Below, one piece after another: positions 53,991 through 64,000 of a stretch of 64,000 nt of DNA (positions are counted from its first letter, which is position 1; every line of letters starts with the position of its first letter). The DNA comes from Bacteroidales bacterium UBA4070 (GTDB lineage Bacteria; Bacteroidota; Bacteroidia; Bacteroidales; VadinHA17). The DNA lies in the NCBI GenBank assembly GCA_002383485.1, contig DFYY01000029.1, forward strand, positions 62,001 through 126,000, in the 5' to 3' direction. A program made the position numbers and the translations under genes. The notes under the pieces were generated by a model. It saw only the letters and a program-made list of their open reading frames with translations, searched no databases and was not told the DNA's origin.

Positions 53991-56124
53991 GATAACCTGC
54001 GCCGGCAAACTTGTCAATAATAAAGAGAGCATACCGGATATCAAGGCTTATATTCCTGCTCTGCGCCGGGTTGTACATAATGTCCGAGGCAACACCCTCC
54101 CATGCACGGTCGAAGTTAACCCCTATCAGGTGACCCGAGCCGTTCAGCACCGGACTGCCTGAGTTGCCTCCCGTGGTGTGATTGTTCGCGATAAAGCAAA
54201 CCGGCACATCACCGTTCAGGGCATATCTCCCGAAATCCTTCTTCTCATAGAGCTCCCTCAGCCTGTCAGGAACATCATAGTCATAAATCTCAGGATTGTC
54301 CTTCTCCATCACACCTGTAAGGGTTGTCTGATGCTTGTGATACACGGCATCGCGTGAGTCATAACCCATCACCTTGCCATAGGCCAGCCTCAGGGTGGAG
54401 TTGGCATCGGGATAGAAGACCCTGTCACTCCCCTTCTCCATCTGGGCCGCCATGTAAAGCTTGTTAAGCTCCGCCAGCCTTCTGTCTGCCTCGATCATCC
54501 CGCCCCTGATCCTGGACTCAATAAGACCGGCAGCCGAAAGAGCCATCCTGTAGAACGGATCCTTTTCTACCTTTTTCGGATCGAAGTTCTTTATCAGATC
54601 CTTTACCTTCGCTTCATCGGTGAAAAGGGATTTGGCGAAGAGCTTTTCTGCCGCAGCCGCGAAATTGCCCTTGCTGCTTGCGGCCAGTTCACGGTATGCA
54701 TCAGCCTGCCATCCCGGTTCTATATTCTCTCCGTAGAGTTCCATGACAGCCACGAAGAGCTGCCTGGAAACATTTATGTCGATGTTGCGGAAGTAGTTGT
54801 CAGCATACCCCTGCAGCCTCTGAAGCTCCTTGTCCAGGTCAGGTTCCAGGGCCGGATCCTTTTTCTGCGCCATTTCCACAGCCCTTCTGAAGGCGGCGGC
54901 CAGGCTTGCCGGTTCAACCCCGGCGGAGCCGAACACCTCATTCGTATATACATTGACAAGGTAGTTGTGTGTATAATCCTTATAGATCTGCGCATACTCA
55001 TCCAGTATAGTGCCGTATTTACGGGTGCGCTCCGGGTCAGCTTTCACCCATGCAGTGAACTCCTTCTCGAAAGCCTCCTTGCGGGTCACTCCGTTCATGT
55101 TTTCAAGGCTCTGGATCTCCCCTATCCATTTTTTCCAGCCGTTGGCCAGCCCGAAGGACTTGCCTGAGTACTTGAGCCTGACCAGCGGATCCTTTGCCAT
55201 CTCCTGCTCCATGATTGATATCTTCTTTCCCCGGATCTCAACCTGTTTCGGGTATATGACATCCTTAAGCATTCTGATATGATATGAAGGTGCATACTCC
55301 TGTGTCCTGCCAGGGTAGCCGAAGACCATTGTAAAGTCACCCTCCTTCACTCCGGCCAGGGAGACCGGGAAATGGTATGCCGGCTTATAGGGCACGTTCC
55401 CGGCCGAATAGGCAGCCGGTTTATTCTCCCTGTCAGCATAGACCCTGAAAAGAGAGAAGTCGCCTGTATGCCTGGGCCATACCCAGTTGTCGGTATCACC
55501 TCCGAACTTACCGATGGCTGACGGGGGTGCACCCACCAACCTCACATCACTGAAGACCTCGTTGACAATCAGAAAGTACTGGTTGCCAAGGAAGAAAGGC
55601 CTGACAGCTGCCAGGTAGTGGGTACCCTTTATGGCTTCAGAAGTAATGGCTGTAATATTGGCGTTTATAACTGACTCGCGCTTGTCACGGTCCATGTCAT
55701 CAGTGACTCCCTTCAGCACCTTCTCTGTTACATCCTCCATATATTTCAGGATGGTAACGGAAAGGCCGTTATTTGGCAGTTCCTCCTCACCAGAGGCGGC
55801 CCAGAATCCGTCAGAGAGGTAATCATGCTCCATGGTGGAGTGGTTCTGGATATAGCCGTAACCGCAATGATGGTTGGTGATTATAAGCCCTTTATCCGAG
55901 ATGAACTCACCTGTGCAGCCGCCTCCGAAGAGTACCACGGCATCCTTCATCGAGGCTTTGTTGATGCTGTAGATATCTTCAGCTGTCAGCTTGAAGCCAT
56001 TCTCCTGCATCAGTTTAATATTATACTTCTCTATCAGTACGGGAATCCACATTCCCTCATCGGCTTTCGCCCCCGGCGCCACCAGTGCCAGCAGTACAAG
56101 GGCGATAATGATTTGTCTTTTCAT
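53944..56124 (-). CDS. S46 dipeptidyl-peptidase, DPP11-like (acidic P1 preference)
   Basis: The 726-aa periplasmic peptidase releases dipeptides from the N-terminus of peptides. Signal peptide: MKRQIIIALVLLALVAPGAKA. Catalytic residues: His85 (ITNHHCGYGY), Asp in GGDTDNWVWPRHTGDF (about 227) and Ser655 (GNSGSPVLNG). Arg673 follows in GVNFDRAWEG. Positions 85, 655 and 673 equal those of P. gingivalis DPP11, where Arg673 selects Asp/Glu at P1; DPP7 has Gly there. The gene overlaps the maf stop by 4 bp. It fits peptide-based nutrition. Confidence 0.92.
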   Translation of the reverse strand: MKRQIIIALVLLALVAPGAKADEGMWIPVLIEKYNIKLMQENGFKLTAEDIYSINKASMKDAVVLFGGGCTGEFISDKGLIITNHHCGYGYIQNHSTMEHDYLSDGFWAASGEEELPNNGLSVTILKYMEDVTEKVLKGVTDDMDRDKRESVINANITAITSEAIKGTHYLAAVRPFFLGNQYFLIVNEVFSDVRLVGAPPSAIGKFGGDTDNWVWPRHTGDFSLFRVYADRENKPAAYSAGNVPYKPAYHFPVSLAGVKEGDFTMVFGYPGRTQEYAPSYHIRMLKDVIYPKQVEIRGKKISIMEQEMAKDPLVRLKYSGKSFGLANGWKKWIGEIQSLENMNGVTRKEAFEKEFTAWVKADPERTRKYGTILDEYAQIYKDYTHNYLVNVYTNEVFGSAGVEPASLAAAFRRAVEMAQKKDPALEPDLDKELQRLQGYADNYFRNIDINVSRQLFVAVMELYGENIEPGWQADAYRELAASSKGNFAAAAEKLFAKSLFTDEAKVKDLIKNFDPKKVEKDPFYRMALSAAGLIESRIRGGMIEADRRLAELNKLYMAAQMEKGSDRVFYPDANSTLRLAYGKVMGYDSRDAVYHKHQTTLTGVMEKDNPEIYDYDVPDRLRELYEKKDFGRYALNGDVPVCFIANNHTTGGNSGSPVLNGSGHLIGVNFDRAWEGVASDIMYNPAQSRNISLDIRYALFIIDKFAGAGYLIDEMTLVGEPQHTP

Positions 56125-56726
56125 ATTATTGTGATTTGATTTCCTGTAAAACGAAGCAGTGCCGCGTAGAGCTCGCTTACCGGCAAGCCCACGACGTTAT
56201 AGTATGATCCCTCGATCACCGTTATGCCCCTGAGACCGATCCACTCCTGAATGCCATAGGCTCCGGCCTTGTCGAGGGGACAGTAGTTCCTGACGTAATA
56301 TTCGATCTCGTCATCTCGGAGATCCCTGAAGGTCACGCCTGTAGTAACGGAAAACACCTCCTTCTTCCGGCTGTCCCTGAGGCAAATGCCTGTAATTACC
56401 TCATGCCTGCATCCCGAGAGCTTCCTCAGGAAAAGGCTTGCCTCATCATCATCCTTCGGCTTGCCGAGGTTCATCCCGCGGCACCATACTATGGTATCCG
56501 CTGTTATGAGAACCTGCCTGGCAGCAAGAGGCTCACTCCACGAATCAGCCTTGCCAGCGGCAAGAAACTCAGCAATCTGTTTTCCCTGCAGCTGCTGCGG
56601 CCACACCTCATCAAATCCTGTCACCGCCACTCTGAACCTGAATCCGGCCTCCTCCATCAGCTGCCGGCGCCGGGGAGAAGCAGAGGCAAGTATCAGATCA
56701 TAATCAAGCAGGCTGTCAGAAATCAT
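56121..56726 (-). CDS. Maf family nucleotide pyrophosphatase
   Basis: Maf enzymes hydrolyse nucleoside triphosphates such as dTTP/UTP or modified bases to monophosphates. The 201-aa protein has the N-terminal LILASASPRRRQLMEEAGF motif, the substrate loop LITADTIVW (TADT), GKPKDDDEA and the later LDKAGAYGIQEW. It lies between the UbiA gene (1 bp gap) and the DPP11 gene (4-bp overlap). Confidence 0.93.
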   Translation of the reverse strand: MISDSLLDYDLILASASPRRRQLMEEAGFRFRVAVTGFDEVWPQQLQGKQIAEFLAAGKADSWSEPLAARQVLITADTIVWCRGMNLGKPKDDDEASLFLRKLSGCRHEVITGICLRDSRKKEVFSVTTGVTFRDLRDDEIEYYVRNYCPLDKAGAYGIQEWIGLRGITVIEGSYYNVVGLPVSELYAALLRFTGNQITII

Positions 56727-56727
56727 T

Positions 56728-57738
56728 CTAAGTTAAATTTCCAGAGGTGATGATTGCACCTGCCACAAGTGAGTATAATATCCCGAAGAGCATGACCAGT
56801 TTCATGATCCTGCTCGCAAAATGGAGATGCTTTTTATCTTTAGCTGTGATAACCTTGCAGATGACGATTGCCAGTGGCAGCGCCAGGAGCAATGAAATAT
56901 AAATAAGTGTGATATTGTCATTCACATACCTGTTCCAGACAAAATAAAGCAGAAAAATTGTCGCCAGAGCAAGCAGCACAACCACAACACGGCAGACAGA
57001 CAACCCCATGATTACGGGAAGTGTCTTTCTTCCTGTCTCCCGGTCCCCCTCACAGTCCTCCATGTCCTTGATTATCTCACGGGTGAGGGTTGTCATAAAT
57101 GCGAACAGGGCGAAGCCGCCGACCCACCAGAAGAGTACAGCCACACCCGGAAAGTCAAGTGCCGTCTGGGAATAATAACGATAAATGGGACCGGCATCAT
57201 AAACAACAACCATCATGGGCACAAGGGCTACCAGCAGTGCCACGATGATATTTCCGACCAGAAGCTGCCTCTTGTAGGTAGTGCTGTAGAACCACAGCAA
57301 TCCTGAAATAAGGACAAAGAAAACGCCAAGCCATACGAACCCGATCCGTGCGGATACATAGGTTCCTCCTATTACTCCAAGGACGTTGAAGATATTGTGA
57401 TACATCATGGCCATCCGCCTTGTTATGGTATTGCCCACGATAATTGTGCCCCTGTTTATCATATCGGCACGGATGTCGAAATAGTCATTTATCACATATC
57501 CGGCCGCAGTTATGAGACAGGTTGAGATGACAAGTATGACGAAGTCGATCCATCCCAGCCTGAAGGTCATGAAAGCGCTGACCAGCGGGTCTTCTGCCAT
57601 GATTACGGGCATGGCGCCCAGGAGCGGCCTGATGATGGCATACCTCATCAGCATCATGGTCAGTGCCACCACCATCAGGTTTGGCAGCCTGACAAGGGTC
57701 ATAAGGTCACTTAACTTCTCACCACGAAAATGCTTCAT
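56728..57738 (-). CDS. UbiA-family prenyltransferase (GGGP-synthase-like)
   Basis: The 336-aa membrane protein has eight or nine helices and both Mg2+-binding Asp motifs of the family: NDYFDIRADMINR (NDxxD) and DMEDCEGDRETGRKT (DxxxD). This branch in Bacteroidota is usually annotated as geranylgeranylglycerol-phosphate geranylgeranyltransferase-like, meaning it may attach an isoprenoid to a glycerol phosphate or quinone precursor. The start at 57738 (MKHFRGEK) overlaps the HAD gene by 20 bp; a longer frame from 57777 adds 13 residues. Acceptor unknown. Confidence 0.86.
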   Translation of the reverse strand: MKHFRGEKLSDLMTLVRLPNLMVVALTMMLMRYAIIRPLLGAMPVIMAEDPLVSAFMTFRLGWIDFVILVISTCLITAAGYVINDYFDIRADMINRGTIIVGNTITRRMAMMYHNIFNVLGVIGGTYVSARIGFVWLGVFFVLISGLLWFYSTTYKRQLLVGNIIVALLVALVPMMVVVYDAGPIYRYYSQTALDFPGVAVLFWWVGGFALFAFMTTLTREIIKDMEDCEGDRETGRKTLPVIMGLSVCRVVVVLLALATIFLLYFVWNRYVNDNITLIYISLLLALPLAIVICKVITAKDKKHLHFASRIMKLVMLFGILYSLVAGAIITSGNLT

Positions 57739-58240
57739 GATCCATCCAGTTTTTGTGAAGGCGGAGAGCCTGTTCAATCACATCGCGTACACATCCTTCT
57801 CCCCCCCTTTTGTCGGAAATATACACTGCTATCTGTTTTATCTCACTGTCGGCATCTGCCGGGCAAGCCGGTAATCCGACCATTTTCATCACCTCGAAAT
57901 CAGGTATGTCGTCACCCATGTAAAGAACACTCTTCAGATCGAGGTTCCATTTGGCAACAAGTTCTTGCATGCTCTCCTTCTTGGTCCTCGAATTGAGGTA
58001 GATATCAGTCACGCCAAGGGTTTTGAGTCGTTTGATGTACTCCTTTGAGCTGGCGCCGGAGATCACCCCCACGCGGTAACCCTTCTTCACTGCAAGCTGG
58101 ATGGCATAGCCGTCCCTCAGGTTGATTGTCCGGAGCGGAACGCCCCACATGGAAAGGCTTATAGTCTGTGTTGACAGGACACCGTCAATGTCAAAGACGA
58201 ATGCTTTTACACCCCGTAGCTCTTCCTTGAAGTTGGTCAT
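57719..58240 (-). CDS. KdsC-like HAD phosphatase
   Basis: The 173-aa HAD-type phosphatase has motif I FDIDGVLS (catalytic Asp), motif II GVISGASSK, and motifs III/IV with GDDIPDFEVM. The KdsC family removes phosphate from KDO-8-phosphate in lipopolysaccharide synthesis, but no other kds gene is near, so the substrate is tentative. It overlaps the DUF2520 gene by 4 bp and the UbiA gene by 20 bp. Confidence 0.88.
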   Translation of the reverse strand: MTNFKEELRGVKAFVFDIDGVLSTQTISLSMWGVPLRTINLRDGYAIQLAVKKGYRVGVISGASSKEYIKRLKTLGVTDIYLNSRTKKESMQELVAKWNLDLKSVLYMGDDIPDFEVMKMVGLPACPADADSEIKQIAVYISDKRGGEGCVRDVIEQALRLHKNWMDHEAFSW

Positions 58241-59019
58241 CCTTTATCTTTACTGTAGTGGCCTGCGATCATTCTGCTGACAAGCCTGTATAGTTTCTGG
58301 TATTGAGGCGAGAAAGATAATAAATCGATATGACTTTTTACCGTTCCCTTATCCTGCCGGACAGCAGGTCCTGTCTGGGATGCTTCAGGTCCTGTGCGCA
58401 GTGCCTTCCTGGCTGTTTCTTCAATAAGCGGGCGCAGCAGCCCCGGATCAATGCCTGCCCTGGCAGCGATGGCCTCGCCGGTTGTCATCATGAAGTTGGA
58501 GAAGTTATTGGTGAAGACGGCCGCCACATGCAGTTGTCTCCTGGCCTCCGAGTCACACTCCCATGCTCCTGCGCCAATGCCTTCGCCCAACTCCCTGAGT
58601 ATCCCCAGGGTGGAGGTGTCTGTCGCCTCTATGAAGAATGGCACTTTCCGGAGATCGGGCGGAAATCCTTTGGTAAAGGTCTGCAGCGGGTAAAACACCC
58701 CTGCGCCGGATGTCCGGCCCAGGTCATCAAGTGACACGCTGCCGGCAGTATGCACAACAACGGTTTCTCTGCCGGCAGTTACCCCGGCAGCGACACTGTC
58801 AACGGCAGTATCTGTTACAGAGATTACCAGGATATCGCAGTTTCCGGGCACCGTCAGGTCACGGCGCCATTCAGCCCCGCACCGTTCAGCAAGCAGCCTG
58901 GCGCTCTCTCCTCCGCGTGAGGCTACCGATACTATCCGATGACCTGCTCCAGCCAGTCCGCAAACAAGCGATTCCGCCACGTTGCCGGCTCCGATGAAGG
59001 ATATGTTGTAGGTCGCCAC
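58237..59019 (-). CDS. Rossmann-fold / DUF2520 protein
   Basis: The 260-aa protein has the dinucleotide motif SFIGAGNVAESLVCGLAGAGH at its N-terminus and a helical C-terminal DUF2520 domain (VAAVFTNNFSNFMMTTGEAIAARAG, TGPAVRQDKGTVKSH). It resembles pyrroline-5-carboxylate reductase and 2-hydroxyacid-dehydrogenase-like folds; no substrate is known. First gene of the leftward set DUF2520, HAD, UbiA, Maf, DPP11, which is a frequent order in Bacteroidota. Confidence 0.85.
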   Translation of the reverse strand: MATYNISFIGAGNVAESLVCGLAGAGHRIVSVASRGGESARLLAERCGAEWRRDLTVPGNCDILVISVTDTAVDSVAAGVTAGRETVVVHTAGSVSLDDLGRTSGAGVFYPLQTFTKGFPPDLRKVPFFIEATDTSTLGILRELGEGIGAGAWECDSEARRQLHVAAVFTNNFSNFMMTTGEAIAARAGIDPGLLRPLIEETARKALRTGPEASQTGPAVRQDKGTVKSHIDLLSFSPQYQKLYRLVSRMIAGHYSKDKG

Positions 59020-59051
59020 TGGTACAGAGTCATGGTGTTTTTATTGAGACC

Positions 59052-59453
59052 CTATTTGCCAAATTCGTATTCGGCAACAGCCGTCACATTTATCTGGTAG
59101 ATCCTCATGCCATAATAATACGGGGAGTTGCTGCTGTTCATCAGGTAATTGCACTCATAGTAATAAGGACCCGAGATAAGTATCTCTTCCCCCTGTTCGA
59201 ACTTGGAGAGCTGACTCATCCATTCTGAAGGATTACAGAAGTAGTATACTGCATAAGGATCCCCCAGCACTGAGAAACGGGCTGTTTTGTTGTCCACATC
59301 ATACGATATGTTGACGTGTATTAACCTCAGTGTGTCCAGCGCATCGCCGTCACACCCGCACTTGGGCTGCTTCTTGCAGCCCCACGACAGCACAGCCACT
59401 GTTGCTATTACAATGATCATGGCTATGGTGGACGGTATCCGTAATCTTTTCAT
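59052..59453 (-). CDS. Lipoprotein of unknown function
   Basis: I do not recognise this 133-aa protein. The N-terminus MKRLRIPSTIAMIIVIATVAVLSWGC ends in a lipobox-like Cys and is followed by KKQPKCGCDG. The rest is beta-rich with many Tyr (YYYECNYLMNSSNSPYYYGM), fitting a small outer-membrane or periplasmic lipoprotein. It lies 32 bp before the DUF2520 gene on the same strand, so could belong to that operon. Confidence 0.72.
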   Translation of the reverse strand: MKRLRIPSTIAMIIVIATVAVLSWGCKKQPKCGCDGDALDTLRLIHVNISYDVDNKTARFSVLGDPYAVYYFCNPSEWMSQLSKFEQGEEILISGPYYYECNYLMNSSNSPYYYGMRIYQINVTAVAEYEFGK

Positions 59454-59502
59454 GGTATCAACTGATTAGACTCGCAAAATAACGCTTATTTTCCGTCTCT
59501 GC

Positions 59503-59535
59503 AAAAAAGAAAGCCGGGTGATTTCTCAACCGGCT
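59503..59535 (-). terminator. Terminator of the rpoC-DUF3467 operon
   Basis: On the minus strand AGCCGG (59535-59530) and CCGGCT (59517-59512) form a 6-bp stem with a 12-nt loop, followed by TTCTTTTTT. It lies 22 bp past the DUF3467 stop. Confidence 0.78.
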
Positions 59536-59556
59536 CATCTTCTGTATATTCAGGTC

Positions 59557-59874
59557 TCATGCCTGGGCCGTAGGCCCTCCGAACGTGAACGGAATGACCG
59601 GTCCTGATCCCTTGACCTCGCGGATAGGACCGTGAACAGCCTCATACTTGGCGATATTGTCACTGAGGGCAGCAACCAGCCGCTTGGCATGCTCGGGCGT
59701 AAGGATGATCCTCGACTTGACCTTTGACTTGGGTACGCCCGGCATTATCCTTATGAAATCAATCACAAACTCGGCAGGCGAATGTGTTATGACCGCCAGG
59801 TTAGAGTAGATCCCTTCGGCTACCTCTTCGCTGAGTTCGATATTGAACTGTCCCTGATTCTTGTTCTCTGACAT
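59557..59874 (-). CDS. DUF3467 domain protein
   Basis: The 105-aa protein matches DUF3467: FNIELSEEVAEGIYSNLAVITHSPAEFVIDFIRIMPGVPKSKVKSRIILTPEHAKRLV in outline (shown here by its ends, FNIELSEEVAEGIYSN and ILTPEHAKRL). It is the usual companion after rpoC in Bacteroidota, 10 bp downstream here. Function unknown; it may assist RNA polymerase or translation. A terminator closes the operon. Confidence 0.92.
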   Translation of the reverse strand: MSENKNQGQFNIELSEEVAEGIYSNLAVITHSPAEFVIDFIRIMPGVPKSKVKSRIILTPEHAKRLVAALSDNIAKYEAVHGPIREVKGSGPVIPFTFGGPTAQA

Positions 59875-59884
59875 GATTCTGATT

Positions 59885-62800
59885 TTAATCCTGCTCTACA
59901 TCGCTGGTACTCTGTCCGGCGTGTACAAGTGATTCATAATCGTCAAGTGAGCCGACGATGATGTTATTGTACTCCCTGAGACCGGTACCGGCCGGTATAA
60001 GATGCCCGACGATGACGTTCTCCTTCAGCCCTTCAAGGAAGTCGATCTTCCCGAGTATGGCAGCCTCATTCAGAACCTTTGTTGTCTCCTGGAATGAAGC
60101 CGCCGAGAAGAAGCTGTTCGTCTGGAGGGCAGCACGGGTGATACCCTGCAGCACCTGCTGTGATGTTGCCGGAACAGCATCCCTGGCCTCAATCAGCTTG
60201 AGGTCACGGCGCTTGAGCAATGAATTTTCATCCCTGAGCTTACGGGCGGTGATGACCATACCCGGCTTCAGCGTCTGGCTGTCTCCGGATTCAAGGATAA
60301 TCTTCTTGCCGTAAACCCAGTCATTCTCATCCATGAACTCCAGCTTGTCAACCACCTGACGCTCGAGGAACTTGGTGTCACCCGGGTCAATGATCTCAAC
60401 CTTGCGCATCATCTGCCTGACTATGATCTCGAAGTGCTTGTCATTGATCTTCACACCCTGAAGACGGTATACCTCCTGGATCTCGTTGACAATGTACTCC
60501 TGAACCTTTGTCGGGCCCTTGATAGCGAGGATGTCCGACGGGGTAATGGCACCGTCAGAGAGCGGCGTACCGGCCCTGACATAGTCATTCTCCTGCACAA
60601 GGATCTGCTTCGACAGAGGAACAAGGTACTTCTTCATCTCACCGGACTTGGAAGTGATTGTAATCTCCCTGTTACCCCTCTTGATCTTGCCATAGGTCAC
60701 CTCGCCGTCAATCTCGGTCACAATGGCCGGGTTGGACGGGTTACGTGCCTCGAAGAGCTCTGTCACACGAGGCAGACCGCCGGTGATGTCACCTGACTTG
60801 CCTACTGCCCTCGGTATCTTGACGATTGTATCACCTGCTTCGACCTGTTTGTTGAGGTCAGTAACCAGGTGGGCCCCCACCGGCAGGTTGTATGATTTGA
60901 TCTCGATTCCCTCGGGAGACATGATCTTGATTGTCGGGTTCTTGGTCTTGTCCCTGCTCTCAATGATCACCTTCTCCTTGAAACCGGTCTGTTCGTCAGA
61001 CTCCTCACGGAAGGTAACACCATCTATAAGGTAGTCAAATGCGACCTTACCGGCCACTTCGGAGATGATAACAGCGTTGAAGGGATCCCATTCGCAGATG
61101 AGATCACCCTTCTTAACCTCCTGGTCGGCCTTGATGTAAAGCCTGCTGCCATAAGGTATAGTATGTGTTGTCAGGGCAATGCCTGTAGTCTTGTCAATAA
61201 TCCTGAGCTCACCGAGACGACCGATGACGACGTCAACCTTACCCTTTTCCGGATCCTTCTTGACGACAGTCCTCACCTCCTCGATGACGGCTATGCCGCC
61301 GTACCTTGCAACAAGGCTCGATTCGGTGGTGATGTTCGATGCGGTACCCCCGACGTGGAACGTACGGAGAGTAAGCTGCGTACCAGGTTCACCGATACTC
61401 TGTGCAGCGATCACACCGGTAGCCTCACCCTTCTGGACCATGCGGCCCGTGGCAAGGTTACGTCCGTAACACTTCGCACAGACACCCTTCTTCGATTCAC
61501 AGGTAAGAACTGAACGGATCTCCACCTGCTCAATGGGTGACTCGTCAATACGGCTTGCCACTGCTTCCGTAATCTCTTCGCCGGATGAGACAATGAGCTC
61601 GCCGGTAAGGGGATTATAGATGTCATGAACAGTTGTACGGCCAAGGATCCTCTCGTAGAGTGACTCCACTATCTCCTCGTTGTTCTTGATGGCTGTAGCC
61701 ACCAGCCCGCGCAGTGTACCGCAGTCCTCCTCGGTGATGATCACATCCTGTGACACGTCAACGAGACGGCGGGTAAGATAACCTGCGTCTGCTGTCTTGA
61801 GGGCAGTATCGGCAAGACCCTTACGGGCACCGTGTGTTGAGATGAAGTACTCAAGGACGGAAAGGCCCTCCTTGAAGTTCGAAAGAATCGGGTTCTCGAT
61901 GATCTCTGACCCGGATGCCCCTGACTTCTGAGGCTTGGCCATAAGACCCCTCATGCCTGAGAGCTGACGGATCTGCTCCTTCGAGCCCCTTGCACCTGAG
62001 TCAAGCATCATGTAGACTGAGTTGAAGCCCTGCTTGTCTGTTGAGAGCTGCTTCATCAGGGTCTGCGTGAGACGCGCGTTGACATGGGTCCAGATATCAA
62101 TGATCTGGTTATATCTCTCGTTGTTGGTGATGAAGCCCATGCTGTAGTTGGAGAGCACTTCGTCAACCTGCTCGTAGCCTTCCTGAACGAACATCTCCTT
62201 TTCCTGGGGAATGATGACATCGTCAAGGTTGAATGAGAGGCCGCCGGTGAAAGCCATACGGAACCCAAGATCCTTGATGGCATCAAGGAAGTCAGCCGTC
62301 TTGGCTGTACCAGCCTTCTTAAGCACGGTACCGATGATATCCCTGAGAGACTTCTTGGTCAGAAGCTCATTGATGTAACCAACTTCCTCCGGAACGAACT
62401 CATTGAATATCACTCGTCCTACCGTCGTCTCAATCATGTGGTTGACCTTCTGTCCGTCAACCATGTCATCAACCTTTACCTTTATAATGGCATGAAGGTC
62501 AATCTTGCCTTCGTTATAGGCGATGCGTACCTCCTCATGTGAGTAGAATGTGGTTCCTTCGCCCTTGACCTTGATATCATCAGTGCTCTTGCGTGCCTTG
62601 GTGATGTAGTAGAGGCCGAGGACCATGTCCTGTGAAGGGACGGTGATAGGCGCTCCGTTGGCAGGGTTAAGGATATTGTGCGATGCGAGCATGAGCATCT
62701 GTGCCTCCAGTACCGCGGCGTTGCCGAGCGGCAGGTGCACTGCCATCTGGTCACCGTCGAAGTCGGCGTTGAATGCCGTACAGACGAGCGGGTGAAGCTG

Positions 62801-64000
62801 GATGGCCTTGCCCTCTATCAGTTTCGGCTGGAAGGCCTGTATACCAAGCCTGTGAAGTGTCGGGGCACGGTTCAGCATCACGGGATGACCCTTGAGTACA
62901 TTCTCGAGGATATCCCAGACGACCGGATCCTTGCGGTCAACGATCTTCTTGGCGCTTTTGACAGTCTTGACAATACCGCGCTCAATGAGCTTGCGGATCA
63001 CGAATGGCTTGTAGAGCTCGGCTGCCATATCCTTCGGGATACCTGTCTCATGAAGCTTCAGTTCCGGACCAACGACGATAACCGAACGGGCTGAGTAGTC
63101 AACCCTCTTACCGAGAAGGTTCTGACGGAACCGTCCCTGCTTGCCCTTGAGGCTGTCAGAGAGCGATTTGAGGGGTCTGTTGGCATCGGTCTTGACCGCG
63201 TTCGCCTTGCGCGAGTTGTCAAAGAGTGAGTCAACGGCTTCCTGGAGCATCCTCTTTTCATTGCGGAGGATCACCTCGGGGGCCTTGATCTCTATCAGTC
63301 TCTTGAGACGGTTGTTGCGTATGATTACCCTGCGGTACAGATCATTCAGGTCGCTGGTGGCAAAACGGCCGCCGTCGAGCGGTACGAGGGGCCTCAGTTC
63401 AGGCGGGATGACCGGGACGATCTTCACGATCATCCATTCGGGCCTGTTGATGTTCTTTGACTCCCTGAAGGCTTCAACAACCTGCAGCCTCTTGAGTGCT
63501 TCGCTCTTGCGCTGCTGTGATGTCTCCGTGTTGGCACGGTGGCGAAGCGAATATGAAAGCTCATCAAGATCAAGCTTGGCAAGAAGCTTATAGAGAGCCT
63601 CGGCTCCCATCTCGGCTACGAACTTGTCAGGATGATCATCATCAAGATACTGGTTCTCCTTTGGAAGAGTCTCAACTATCTCCATATACTCCTCTTCGGA
63701 GAGGAAATCGAGGTATTTGACACCGTCAACAGCTTTCACGCCCGGGTTGATGACAACATACCTCTCATAGTAGATGATGCTGTCTAGCTTCTTTGTCGGA
63801 AGACCCAGCAGGTAACCTATCTTGTTCGGCAGTGACCTGAAGTACCATATATGGGCTACTGGAACCACCAGCGAGATGTGTCCCATTCGTTCGCGCCTGA
63901 CCTTCTTCTCAGTCACCTCAACGCCGCAGCGGTCGCAGACGATACCCTTGTAGCGTATCCTCTTGTACTTTCCGCAATGGCACTCATAGTCCTTTACCGG
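59885..64000 (-). CDS. rpoC: RNA polymerase subunit beta' (5' end outside window)
   Basis: This is the large catalytic subunit of RNA polymerase. About 1,371 codons are present; the frame remains open at the window edge with the N-terminal zinc site [19 protein letters not shown], so the true start lies beyond 64000. The active-site motif [12 protein letters not shown] (Mg2+ Asp triad) and the trigger-loop region are intact, and the second zinc site (CGTLRG ... [13 protein letters not shown]) is seen. It is followed by the DUF3467 gene. Confidence 0.97.
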   Translation of the reverse strand, partial: PVKDYECHCGKYKRIRYKGIVCDRCGVEVTEKKVRRERMGHISLVVPVAHIWYFRSLPNKIGYLLGLPTKKLDSIIYYERYVVINPGVKAVDGVKYLDFLSEEEYMEIVETLPKENQYLDDDHPDKFVAEMGAEALYKLLAKLDLDELSYSLRHRANTETSQQRKSEALKRLQVVEAFRESKNINRPEWMIVKIVPVIPPELRPLVPLDGGRFATSDLNDLYRRVIIRNNRLKRLIEIKAPEVILRNEKRMLQEAVDSLFDNSRKANAVKTDANRPLKSLSDSLKGKQGRFRQNLLGKRVDYSARSVIVVGPELKLHETGIPKDMAAELYKPFVIRKLIERGIVKTVKSAKKIVDRKDPVVWDILENVLKGHPVMLNRAPTLHRLGIQAFQPKLIEGKAIQLHPLVCTAFNADFDGDQMAVHLPLGNAAVLEAQMLMLASHNILNPANGAPITVPSQDMVLGLYYITKARKSTDDIKVKGEGTTFYSHEEVRIAYNEGKIDLHAIIKVKVDDMVDGQKVNHMIETTVGRVIFNEFVPEEVGYINELLTKKSLRDIIGTVLKKAGTAKTADFLDAIKDLGFRMAFTGGLSFNLDDVIIPQEKEMFVQEGYEQVDEVLSNYSMGFITNNERYNQIIDIWTHVNARLTQTLMKQLSTDKQGFNSVYMMLDSGARGSKEQIRQLSGMRGLMAKPQKSGASGSEIIENPILSNFKEGLSVLEYFISTHGARKGLADTALKTADAGYLTRRLVDVSQDVIITEEDCGTLRGLVATAIKNNEEIVESLYERILGRTTVHDIYNPLTGELIVSSGEEITEAVASRIDESPIEQVEIRSVLTCESKKGVCAKCYGRNLATGRMVQKGEATGVIAAQSIGEPGTQLTLRTFHVGGTASNITTESSLVARYGGIAVIEEVRTVVKKDPEKGKVDVVIGRLGELRIIDKTTGIALTTHTIPYGSRLYIKADQEVKKGDLICEWDPFNAVIISEVAGKVAFDYLIDGVTFREESDEQTGFKEKVIIESRDKTKNPTIKIMSPEGIEIKSYNLPVGAHLVTDLNKQVEAGDTIVKIPRAVGKSGDITGGLPRVTELFEARNPSNPAIVTEIDGEVTYGKIKRGNREITITSKSGEMKKYLVPLSKQILVQENDYVRAGTPLSDGAITPSDILAIKGPTKVQEYIVNEIQEVYRLQGVKINDKHFEIIVRQMMRKVEIIDPGDTKFLERQVVDKLEFMDENDWVYGKKIILESGDSQTLKPGMVITARKLRDENSLLKRRDLKLIEARDAVPATSQQVLQGITRAALQTNSFFSAASFQETTKVLNEAAILGKIDFLEGLKENVIVGHLIPAGTGLREYNNIIVGSLDDYESLVHAGQSTSDVEQD

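Overview
The window looks like a chromosomal piece of an anaerobic Bacteroidota (Bacteroidales/Marinilabiliales-like). Supporting signs are several promoters that fit the Bacteroidota consensus (TTTG, a gap of about 19-21 nt, then TAnnTTTG), an S46 dipeptidyl-peptidase, a fused SpmAB protein, a SiaC-family protein, and rpoC followed by a DUF3467 gene. Anaerobic life is indicated by an [FeFe]-hydrogenase gene cluster, a glycyl radical enzyme with its activase, Hcp and the redox repressor Rex. No rRNA, tRNA, CRISPR array, insertion sequence or phage gene was seen.

Left region (1-14.5 kb): a large hydrogen/redox module built around a 160-bp divergent intergenic region. Leftward run hydC, hydB, hydA, an H-cluster protein fused to a histidine kinase, a lone receiver, a soluble receiver-kinase hybrid, rex, a ribF-like gene, hydG and a TM1266-like small regulator (cut by the window edge). 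Rightward run a thioredoxin-like [2Fe-2S] protein, a second H-cluster sensor with a PAS domain, and a SpoIIE/PP2C phosphatase. All three H-cluster proteins lack the cysteine that normally relays protons to the active site, HydA has two further second-sphere changes, and HydB has lost three of four ligands of its N-terminal [2Fe-2S] site. A Rex-like palindrome sits beside the hydC promoter. This is the strongest candidate for an unusual system here.

Middle (14.6-36 kb): housekeeping and accessory genes (NUDIX, phosphoesterase, M28 peptidase, YgjP-like peptidase, YebC, SpmAB, SiaC). Then comes a putative exopolysaccharide locus: receiver, YaiO-type outer-membrane protein, SPOR/HEAT inner-membrane protein and processive GT2, next to a convergent secreted glycoside-hydrolase-like protein. 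After it is a glycan-use block: DUF1080/HEAT protein, Gfo/Idh/MocA oxidoreductase, a broken sulfatase, an MFS sugar transporter and a ROK kinase.

Right (36-64 kb): malic enzyme; cytidylate-kinase-like protein; a HypD-like glycyl radical dehydratase with activase; a carboxyltransferase with a non-standard biotin site; an M3 peptidase lipoprotein; a 7TM histidine kinase; an HcpR-like regulator divergent from a ferredoxin-hcp pair with a palindromic operator; a decayed 2-hydroxyacyl-CoA dehydratase activase; a leftward run of DPP11, Maf, UbiA, KdsC-like HAD and DUF2520 genes; and the 3' part of rpoC with its DUF3467 follower.

Coordinates include stop codons. All homology statements come from reading motifs by eye, without database searches.
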